NCBI GenBank assembly: GCA_022572825.1
Contig: JACZVE010000005.1
Coordinates: forward strand, 1-19,479
DNA length: 19,479 nt
Reading direction: 5' to 3'
Source of the DNA: SAR324 cluster bacterium
Lineage (GTDB): Bacteria; SAR324; JACQKK01
The position numbers were made by a program, and so were the translations under genes. The notes under the pieces are model-generated. The model was not told where the DNA came from. It did not search any database and worked only from the letters and a program-made list of their open reading frames with translations. This document shows, piece by piece, positions 14,028 to 19,479 of this stretch (within the stretch, counting starts at the first letter, position 1; every line of letters begins with the position of its first letter).

Positions 14028-14972
14028 ATGAGCCCATCGAAAGCCCTGACGCTGCTGCACGGCACCATTGCCGGCGCCTCCGGAAATTTGCGCGGCATGT
14101 CCTTGATGGTGCTATCGACGGGCTGCATGGCTGCGATGTACGTGTGCATTCGGATGGTGCCCGGCGATCTGCACCCCTTCGAGGTCGCTTTTTTCCGCAA
14201 CCTGATTGCGTGGTTGTTGCTGTGGGTCTGGTACAGGAACGGTATTTTGCATCACTACCGCACGACCCAACTGCGCCTGCATTTTGTGCGCGGCTCCCTC
14301 AACGTCGTTGCCATGCTGATGTTCTTCCACGCCGTGTTGATCACGCCGCTGGCGAACGTGGCCGCGCTGGGGTTCACCGCCCCGTTGTTCGCCTCGCTTT
14401 TGGCGTTCGTATGGCTGCGCGAGCGGCCGGCATGGCACCGGGTTGCCGTGATCCTGTTCGGCTTCGTCGGGGCCGTTATCATCCTGCGGCCCGGCGCGCC
14501 CGCGGCCAACGAGGGGCCGCTGCTGCTGCTGATCTCGTCTGCCATCTGGGCGGTGACCATGATAGTGATCAAGGTGCTGGCGCGCACCGAATCCAGCGTG
14601 ACGATCGCCCTGTACATGGTGTCGTTCATGACCCCGATGTCCTTCCTGGCGGCCCTTCTCTTTTGGCAATGGCCCGACATGGAGCAACTGGCGTGGCTGG
14701 CGTTGATCGCGGCATTCGGCACCGTTGGGCAAATCTCCCTGGCGCAGTCCTTCCGGGTCGCGGAGGTCACCGCCGTGCTGCCGCTGGACTTTCTCAAGCT
14801 GGTGTGGAGCGCGCTGCTGGGCTACTTCCTGTTTGCCGAGATTCCGGACGTGTGGGCCGCACTGGGCGGTGTGATAATTTTCGCCAGCACCACTTTTCTC
14901 GCCCTGAGGGAGTACCGCCGTCCATCGCCAAGGCAACGGCCCGGACAGAGCGAGGCCGCGACGACCCCATGA
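14028..14972 (+). CDS. EamA/DMT-superfamily transporter (10 membrane segments)
   Basis: The product is 314 aa with two EamA repeats of about five helices each. Repeat one includes P-F-E-V-A-F-F-R-N-L and N-V-V-A-M-L-M-F-F-H-A-V, ending with L-R-E-R-P-A-W-H-R and G-F-V-G-A-V-I-I-L-R-P-G. Repeat two runs to L-P-L-D-F-L-K-L-V-W-S-A-L-L-G-Y and W-A-A-L-G-G-V-I-I-F. The F-R motif and I-L-R-P-G end of repeat one are typical of the RhaT/RarD/EamA exporters in the inner membrane. Substrates range from amino acids to metabolites and cannot be assigned here. Frames upstream to 13776 are open, but ATG 14028 (A-G-G-A close before it) gives normal family length. The stop overlaps the ATG of the next gene (ATGA), implying translational coupling. 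Confidence 0.88.
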   Translation: MSPSKALTLLHGTIAGASGNLRGMSLMVLSTGCMAAMYVCIRMVPGDLHPFEVAFFRNLIAWLLLWVWYRNGILHHYRTTQLRLHFVRGSLNVVAMLMFFHAVLITPLANVAALGFTAPLFASLLAFVWLRERPAWHRVAVILFGFVGAVIILRPGAPAANEGPLLLLISSAIWAVTMIVIKVLARTESSVTIALYMVSFMTPMSFLAALLFWQWPDMEQLAWLALIAAFGTVGQISLAQSFRVAEVTAVLPLDFLKLVWSALLGYFLFAEIPDVWAALGGVIIFASTTFLALREYRRPSPRQRPGQSEAATTP

Positions 14973-15421
14973 GGGAGCCCCTGATTTACTTCGCCTTCGG
15001 CTCCAATCTGCACCAGCCGCAGATGGAGGAGCGTTGCCCCGGTTGCAGCGTGCTGCAGCCGGGAGTGCTAAAGGACTATCGGCTGGCCTTTTGCGGCCAA
15101 TCCCCCAATTGGGGCGGCGGTGTGGCGACGATCCTGCCGGAGCAGGGTGCGGAGGTTCAGGGTCTGCTGTATGCGCTCAACGAGGCAGATTTGCAGCGCC
15201 TTGACGCGTACGAGGGCTATCCCGGCGTCTATGAGCACCTGCCCGTGGGAGTGACGGCGCGCGACGGTACGCGACAGGATGCTCTCACCTATCGGAAACG
15301 CAATGTGGACCTGCGCCCGCCATCCGTGCAATACTTTTACCAGATGTGGCGCGCGTATCGCGCCCTCGGATTGGATGAGGCGCTTTTGGCGCGTGCCCTC
15401 GCGGAAGTACACGACCTTTAG
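14969..15421 (+). CDS. Gamma-glutamylcyclotransferase-like protein (AIG2/GGCT fold)
   Basis: The product is 150 aa, single domain. It opens with Y-F-A-F-G-S-N-L, the substrate-binding loop of the family, and has the catalytic Glu82 in L-D-A-Y-E-G-Y-P-G-V-Y. G-L-L-Y-A-L and Y-F-Y-Q-M complete the fold. Family members release 5-oxoproline from gamma-glutamyl peptides or act on related gamma-glutamylamines. The ATG is within the stop of the DMT exporter gene (ATGA), so the two genes are coupled and probably act on one compound, for example a gamma-glutamyl amine or peptide moved by the exporter. The end overlaps the convergent EthD-like gene by four bases. No transmembrane or signal sequence. 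Confidence 0.87.
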   Translation: MREPLIYFAFGSNLHQPQMEERCPGCSVLQPGVLKDYRLAFCGQSPNWGGGVATILPEQGAEVQGLLYALNEADLQRLDAYEGYPGVYEHLPVGVTARDGTRQDALTYRKRNVDLRPPSVQYFYQMWRAYRALGLDEALLARALAEVHDL

Positions 15422-15729
15422 TCCATCAATTCACTGATGAGCCGCGTGGGCGTTACGTTGGTGTAATTGGCGATATCCGCCCGCAAGACGGATCCGACCG
15501 CCTTCACACCCTCATCGTAGCCATCGGCACGGTCGAACAGCATATACCCCACGCACACGTAGGGTGCGGACTGACCTGCCCCGCCGGAAATCCCCTTCTC
15601 CACCCCCGTTTTTGTCAGGCCGAAGGGCCGAAGCTGCTCCGCGACAAGCTTCATGTGCTTGTTGCGGTAGTAGTCGAAGTCGAACCGCACCCCTTCTTCA
15701 TTGGGATACATGATCGTCACCTTGTACAT
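15418..15729 (-). CDS. EthD-family protein
   Basis: The product is 103 aa. M-Y-K-V-T-I-M-Y-P-N, then F-D-F-D-Y-Y-R-N-K-H-M and near the C-terminus Y-T-N-V-T-P-T-R-L-I-S-E are standard EthD landmarks. The family is a dimeric alpha/beta barrel (ferredoxin-like) often located in catabolic clusters; most members have no assigned reaction. ATG 15729 is preceded by AGGAG six bases upstream. Longer in-frame starts up to 15867 give an unlike-family extension and lack such a site. Its stop codon TAA (15418-15420) shares bases with the TAG of the convergent cyclotransferase gene. Confidence 0.88.
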   Translation of the reverse strand: MYKVTIMYPNEEGVRFDFDYYRNKHMKLVAEQLRPFGLTKTGVEKGISGGAGQSAPYVCVGYMLFDRADGYDEGVKAVGSVLRADIANYTNVTPTRLISELMD

Positions 15730-15810
15730 GACTGCTCCTGATGCTGTGGATTCGCAGGCTTGTTCGCTCTCTGCGGCTTTGCGTCGGCGCTTCCCATAAT
15801 TCACCATCTC

Positions 15811-15836
15811 ATGGAAAACCCCGATGGAAAACCCCG
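15811..15836. repeat. Tandem duplication of a 13-base unit
   Basis: ATGGAAAACCCCG occurs twice, directly adjacent and identical, in the gap upstream of the EthD-like gene. A unit of 13 bases breaks any reading frame, so this is a non-coding slippage or duplication product. Confidence 0.8.
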
Positions 15837-15997
15837 AAAGGAAAGCAGCGGCCCTAACCCCACGCAACGGCCCGGAGCGCAGGGCAAATCTGGGTGCGAA
15901 CGTCGCTCAAGTTTTTCGCATGCGCGCCGATACCTGAACTGACCGGACGTCAACAATTCCAGCTTTTGCGACGATACGCCTCAACGGAAGAGCGATC

Positions 15998-16213
15998 ATG
16001 AATACCGAAACGGAAAACACCTACGACGACTATTTCCGGTTGGCACGCAACCCGGACTTTGAGCGTCGGGTCAGTGAGGCGGCCGCACAGGCCATCGAGG
16101 AGATGGACAAGGTCGTGGCCAACGAGGTGAAGCTGCGCTATGTGACGCACATCTTCGCCAAGACGCTCGACGAGATCGCCAAGTGGCTGATAAAGCCCAG
16201 ATTTCTGAACTAA
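15998..16213 (+). CDS. Small acidic-helical protein of unknown function
   Basis: The product is 71 aa. It starts M-N-T-E-T-E-N-T-Y-D-D-Y and has a helix-rich middle (R-R-V-S-E-A-A-A-Q-A-I-E-E-M-D-K-V-V-A-N-E-V-K-L kept short here) and a C-terminal T-L-D-E-I-A-K-W-L-I-K-P segment. No signal, no membrane segment, no Cys. ATG 15998 has GGAAG about eight bases upstream. Codon use follows the neighbours. I do not recognise the family. The preference for a short helical, charged protein suggests a binding or regulatory peptide, but no partner is indicated. It is separated from the next gene by 228 bases that include a tandem repeat. Confidence 0.65.
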   Translation: MNTETENTYDDYFRLARNPDFERRVSEAAAQAIEEMDKVVANEVKLRYVTHIFAKTLDEIAKWLIKPRFLN

Positions 16214-16334
16214 ACGGTTTACGCGTATCCCGCCAGTTAGCCGTTGGCGACCGTTCGCCTGACATCGGACGTTGGGCGCATCATCGCCCGCCGCCTGTCA
16301 TCCGCTGATCTCTCGCCCGCTTGCGATTGTCCGC

Positions 16335-16356
16335 TATTTTCCTAGTATTTTCCTAG
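16335..16356. repeat. Tandem duplication of an 11-base unit
   Basis: TATTTTCCTAG occurs twice in direct contact. It lies about 90 bases upstream of the DUF2007-like gene. AT-rich compared with its surroundings, so it could overlap the promoter of that gene. Confidence 0.75.
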
Positions 16357-16441
16357 TGGCCCGGATTTGCTAAACTGACGCCGGTATCCTGGCCGTTTCC
16401 TTCCGAGCGGCGCGGCGATTCCGCAATCCGGGTTGTGCTTG

Positions 16442-16777
16442 ATGGAATACGGGGAACCCCGGCGCATCGTTCTCGAACGATTTCTCAATCGGATGGAGGC
16501 CTACGCCTTCTATCATTTCCTTGACGCCCAGGGGTTGCCTGTCTCCATCACCGACCCCCAGTTGAGCAGCGCCCTGGGTGAGATTCCCTTCGTCGAGATC
16601 ACCACGGCACTGCATCTGGAAGACGCCTCGCGGCTGGGAGAAGCCAAAGCGCTCATCGAGCATTACCGCTCGGGCCTGCCCGGGGTGCGGGGGGTTACCT
16701 GGACCTGCCCGGGCTGCGGGGAGGTGCACGAGCCCATGTTCGGCGCCTGCTGGAACTGCGACACGGCACGTCCCTGA
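16442..16777 (+). CDS. DUF2007-like protein with C-terminal zinc ribbon
   Basis: The product is 111 aa. The first about 75 residues (V-L-E-R-F-L-N-R-M-E-A-Y, A-F-Y-H-F-L-D-A-Q-G-L-P-V, then a short helix near I-E-H-Y-R) match the DUF2007 putative signal-transducing fold, in which a short ferredoxin-like unit handles positional substitution of two chains. The C-terminal C-P-G-C-G and C-W-N-C pairs form a four-Cys zinc ribbon. ATG 16442 is used because the in-frame TTG at 16433 lacks a ribosome binding site; the site before 16442 is itself weak. It is followed by the DUF5808-like gene on the same strand, 49 bases away, so cotranscription is likely. The biological role is unknown. Confidence 0.75.
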   Translation: MEYGEPRRIVLERFLNRMEAYAFYHFLDAQGLPVSITDPQLSSALGEIPFVEITTALHLEDASRLGEAKALIEHYRSGLPGVRGVTWTCPGCGEVHEPMFGACWNCDTARP

Positions 16778-16826
16778 GGCAGCACCTTCTTGCCTACACC
16801 GACTTCCCTACACCGAAGCGGTCACC

Positions 16827-17078
16827 ATGGCTGAACAGCAATCCCAGCAAGAAATCGACGAGGAGGAATGGAACGACACTGCGAACTGGCGCTTTAGCCT
16901 TTTCTACTACAGCGAGCGCGATAGCCGCCCCTGGGTACCCAAGCGCAGCATGTTCGGCCGGCGCCGCTTCGGCGGCACGCCGAACTTCGCCAAGAAATCC
17001 GCCCGCCAGTACATGATGATCATACTGGGCCTGGCCTTTGTGTTCTTCCTGCTGATCGCCTCGCTGGGCCGCGGTTGA
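16827..17078 (+). CDS. DUF5808-like small membrane protein
   Basis: The product is 83 aa. The N-terminus is acidic (E-Q-Q-S-Q-Q-E-I-D-E-E-E-W-N). Then comes N-W-R-F-S-L-F-Y-Y-S-E-R-D-S-R-P-W-V-P-K-R and N-F-A-K-K-S-A-R, matching the DUF5808 pattern W-x(5)-Y-x(5)-D-x-R-x-x-V-P-K-R with a following N-F-A. A single C-terminal membrane helix (M-M-I-I-L-G-L-A-F-V-F-F-L-L-I-A) ends the protein. ATG 16827 is the only sensible start; the upstream open frame overlaps the DUF2007-like gene. Probably an inner-membrane protein with a cytosolic N-terminus. Function unknown. Confidence 0.75.
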   Translation: MAEQQSQQEIDEEEWNDTANWRFSLFYYSERDSRPWVPKRSMFGRRRFGGTPNFAKKSARQYMMIILGLAFVFFLLIASLGRG

Positions 17079-17150
17079 GCTTCCCCTCCGGCGGTGGCGC
17101 CGCGGCAGCGTTGCTCGTCCTCCCATAGCCGGTAGCCGCGCGCCGGGGTG

Positions 17151-19238
17151 TCATAGCGCTTCCTTGCGGGAAAGAGAAAGCCGACCGGCGCGATCCGGCT
17201 CCAACACTTTGACCTGCACCAGATCTCCCGGTTTGACGACCTCGCTCATGCGATCGACCCGTCCGGCGGTCCATTCCGAGATGTGCACCAATCCGTCCTG
17301 CCCCCGCACGCGCACGAACGCGCCGAACTCCTTCACCCCCGTGACGACGCCCTCGTAGATGCGGCCGACCTCGAGGCTGCCCGCCACCTCCAGCACCGCC
17401 TCCCGGCCCGCATGGAGGGCATCGCGGGTGGGGGCGTAGATGCGGACGCTGCCGCTGTCCGCCACTTCCACGCGCACACCGTGCTCGCGCTGAATCTCCT
17501 GAATTGTGCGCCCGCCGGGGCCGATAAGGTCACGCACCCGTTGCGATGCGATGGACAGCGACGCGATGACCGGTGCGTTGGGCTTCAACTCCGGACGCGG
17601 ACCCTCCAGCACCTTGCCCATCTCCGCGAGAATGTGCAGCCTCCCCTGCCGGGCCTGCTCGAATGCCTTGGCCATCACCTCGGGCGGCAGGCTGCCGACC
17701 TTGTTGTCCATCTGAATGGCCGTCACGCCCTCCGCCGTGCCGGCGACCTTGAAATCCATGTCTCCCAGATGGTCCTCGTCCCCCAGGATATCGCTGAGTA
17801 TCACGTGCCGCTCACCCTCCCTGATCAGGCCCATCGCGATTCCAGCCACCGGCGCCGCGATCGGCACGCCGCCGTCCATCAGGGCCAGGCAGCCGCCGCA
17901 CACTGTCGCCATGGAGGAGGAGCCATTGGACTCGCTGATTTCCGAGACCAGCCGCACGGTATAGGGAAAAGCCTCTTCCCCCGGCACGACGGCCGCCAGC
18001 GCCCGCCGCGCGAGGGCGCCGTGGCCCACCTCTCGCCGGCCCGGCCCGCGAAGGGGGCGCACCTCACCGACGGAGTAGGGAGGGAAGCTGTAGTGCAGCA
18101 AGAACCGGTCGAAGGTCACACCCTCGATCGATTCGACCCGCTGGCGGTCCTGCTGGGTGCCGAGGGTCAGGGATACCATGGCCTGAGTTTCACCGCGGGT
18201 GAAAAGCGCCGACCCGTGAGTAGCAGGCAGCCAGTCCACCTCGATCGCGATGGGGCGGATCTCTTCCGGCCTGCGGCCGTCCACGCGTTTGCCCTCGGCG
18301 AGCACCTGCTCCCGCAGCAGCTCCGCTTCCAAATCGGCCAGCATCCCCTCGGCCGCTTCGCCGTTGGCCTCCTGCCCGCATCCGCGTCCCGCGCCGCGCT
18401 CCGGCAGCTCCGCGATCACCGCTTGGCGCACCTCCCGCATGGCGGCACGGCGGGCCTGCTTTTCTGGGATGGCCAGGGCGGCCGCCAGGCGCCGGCGCGC
18501 CTGCTCTCGCCAGGCCGGGTCGAACGCCGGCGTGTCTTCGGGCTCGGGCAGGGGCACTTTCTCCCGGCCCGCGGCCTCGCGAAGCTTATCCAGCGACGCC
18601 AACAGCGGCTGCACGGCATCCTGTGCGAACGCGAGCGACTCCAGCACCTCCCCGTCCGGCATCTGCTGCGCCCCCCCTTCGAGCATCACCACACCTTCCC
18701 GGCTGAAGGACGCCACCAGATCCAATGTCGAGCGCGACAATTGCTCGAGCGCCGGCAGCGCCACCAGGGAGCCATCGCAGCGCCCAACGCGAATCGCCGC
18801 CAGCGGTCCGCGCCAGGGTATTTCCGATAGATGAAGGGCTGCGGCCGCGGCGATCATGGCCAGCACGGGCGCGTCGGAACGGACGTCGTAGCTGAGCACC
18901 GTCGTGATGACCTGGGTTTCCAGCCGATAGGCCTTGGGGAAGAGCGGACGGAGGGAGCGGTCGCAGAGCCGGCTGGCGAGCACTTCGCGCTCCGAACTGC
19001 GGCCTTCCCGGCGCAGGAAGCCGCCCGGAATCCGGGCCACGGCGGACATGTACTCGCGGTGATCGACCGTGAGCGGAAGAAAGTCCCGCGCTGGCGCCCC
19101 TGCGGGGTTGTAGACGGCAGTGGCCAGAATCACCGTGTCGCCTTCGCGCAACAGCACCGCGCCGTGGGCCTGATTGGCGATCCTGCCCGTCTCCAGTTCC
19201 AGCGTGCGCTCCCCCACCCGCACCGATTCACGAATCAT
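17151..19238 (-). CDS. pnp: Polynucleotide phosphorylase (PNPase)
   Basis: The product is 695 aa, normal for PNPase. Order: RNase PH-like core 1 (about 10-140, with R-I-P-G-G-F-L-R-R-E-G-R and L-C-D-R-S-L-R-P-L-F-P), alpha-helical linker (about 240-310), RNase PH core 2 (about 320-540, with H-G-S-A-L-F-T-R-G-E-T-Q, S-E-I-S-E-S-N-G-S-S-S-M and D-I-L-G-D-E-D-H-L-G-D-M-D), KH domain (about 550-620, I-G-P-G-G-R-T-I-Q), S1 domain (625-692, V-K-E-F-G-A-F-V-R-V). Asp487 and Asp493 correspond to the catalytic pair of E. coli Asp486/492. It degrades RNA 3'-5' phosphorolytically and can add tails, in the degradosome. ATG 19238 follows GGAGAGG. rpsO, the usual upstream gene, is not in the 241 bases remaining. 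Confidence 0.97.
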   Translation of the reverse strand: MIRESVRVGERTLELETGRIANQAHGAVLLREGDTVILATAVYNPAGAPARDFLPLTVDHREYMSAVARIPGGFLRREGRSSEREVLASRLCDRSLRPLFPKAYRLETQVITTVLSYDVRSDAPVLAMIAAAAALHLSEIPWRGPLAAIRVGRCDGSLVALPALEQLSRSTLDLVASFSREGVVMLEGGAQQMPDGEVLESLAFAQDAVQPLLASLDKLREAAGREKVPLPEPEDTPAFDPAWREQARRRLAAALAIPEKQARRAAMREVRQAVIAELPERGAGRGCGQEANGEAAEGMLADLEAELLREQVLAEGKRVDGRRPEEIRPIAIEVDWLPATHGSALFTRGETQAMVSLTLGTQQDRQRVESIEGVTFDRFLLHYSFPPYSVGEVRPLRGPGRREVGHGALARRALAAVVPGEEAFPYTVRLVSEISESNGSSSMATVCGGCLALMDGGVPIAAPVAGIAMGLIREGERHVILSDILGDEDHLGDMDFKVAGTAEGVTAIQMDNKVGSLPPEVMAKAFEQARQGRLHILAEMGKVLEGPRPELKPNAPVIASLSIASQRVRDLIGPGGRTIQEIQREHGVRVEVADSGSVRIYAPTRDALHAGREAVLEVAGSLEVGRIYEGVVTGVKEFGAFVRVRGQDGLVHISEWTAGRVDRMSEVVKPGDLVQVKVLEPDRAGRLSLSRKEAL

Positions 19239-19440
19239 GGTCCTCTCCCCGTCGTGCCGATAGGCGAAGCAAGTGCTTCCCGTTCGAAGCGTTGCGCCGA
19301 TCCCGAAGCGCTTTCAATCAATTCCGAGCTCGGAACTACACTTTCATGAAGACAACATCCAACCGTGGATGGACGCAAATAAACACAGGCAACTGTTGAA
19401 GCAGCGTCAAAAACGGCAAAAGATGCACCAGCCCGACCCT

Positions 19441-19470
19441 TCCCTTCGACAAGCTCAGGACGGGCGCGAC
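19441..19470. repeat. Short motif resembling a widespread dispersed bacterial repeat
   Basis: CCCTTCGACAAGCTCAGGAC (starting at 19442) matches the core GAGCTTGTCGAAGGG (reverse strand) that I know from intergenic dispersed repeats in many environmental bacterial genomes. Located upstream of pnp at the window edge. Only one copy is visible in this window. Confidence 0.45.
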
Positions 19471-19479
19471 AGGCTCCTT

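Noticed and set aside
1..19479. tRNA, rRNA, CRISPR or complete insertion sequence
   Set aside because: Read by eye on both strands, none was found; a tRNAscan or Infernal run could still reveal a small RNA I missed.

Overview
This is a GC-rich bacterial chromosomal window from what looks like an uncultured, Gram-negative, probably proteobacterial or related lineage. Supporting signs are Shine-Dalgarno sites, periplasmic signal peptides, a TRAP transporter, and a metabolic gene mix of FMN-dependent hydroxyacid dehydrogenase, amidohydrolase, SMP-30 and EthD-type proteins. I cannot name the species. No rRNA, tRNA, CRISPR array, intact insertion sequence or phage module is visible.

The most notable observation is that two unrelated minus-strand genes are each interrupted by exactly one in-frame TGA at a position where a redox Cys is expected. 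Each TGA is followed by a hairpin that fits the bacterial SECIS layout. Gene one (890-1993) is a ResA/TlpA-like thioredoxin-fold protein with active site W-Sec-G-C. It sits 14 bases upstream of an AhpD-like CxxC protein gene (258-875), forming a likely two-gene peroxide/thiol redox operon. Gene two (7166-7882) is a DUF2652-type protein with a class III nucleotide-cyclase-like N-terminus and a Sec-x-C-x-x-C motif. Both look like selenoproteins, and the organism is therefore predicted to encode SelA/B/C/D elsewhere. Many other genes here end in TGA as a true stop, so whole-code reassignment is not the explanation.

Layout. 1-210: 3' end of an FMN-dependent alpha-hydroxyacid dehydrogenase (+). 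258-1993: AhpD-like gene and Sec-thioredoxin-like gene (-). 2335-3348: amidohydrolase (+). 3349-3810: gene-poor stretch with an SDR gene relic (-). 3811-5518: MetE-core methyltransferase-like gene and a UspA gene (+). 5661-6272: bioY (-). 6500-6937: small secreted protein (+). 6969-7185: a broken gene remnant (-). 7166-7882: DUF2652 selenoprotein candidate (-). 8090-8410: small periplasmic protein (-). 8702-12326: TRAP transporter in the unusual order dctP-dctM-dctQ (-). 12666-13586: SMP-30/gluconolactonase-like gene (-), which may supply or process the TRAP substrate. 14028-15421: a DMT-family exporter translationally coupled to a gamma-glutamylcyclotransferase-like gene (+). 15418-15729: EthD-like gene (-), overlapping the previous gene at the stop codons. 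15998-17078: three small + strand genes (unknown, DUF2007-like, DUF5808-like). 17151-19238: polynucleotide phosphorylase pnp (-), without rpsO within the window. The right edge carries a short motif resembling a widespread dispersed repeat.

Functionally the window is mostly housekeeping and accessory metabolism. The redox selenoprotein genes are the part that deserves follow-up.
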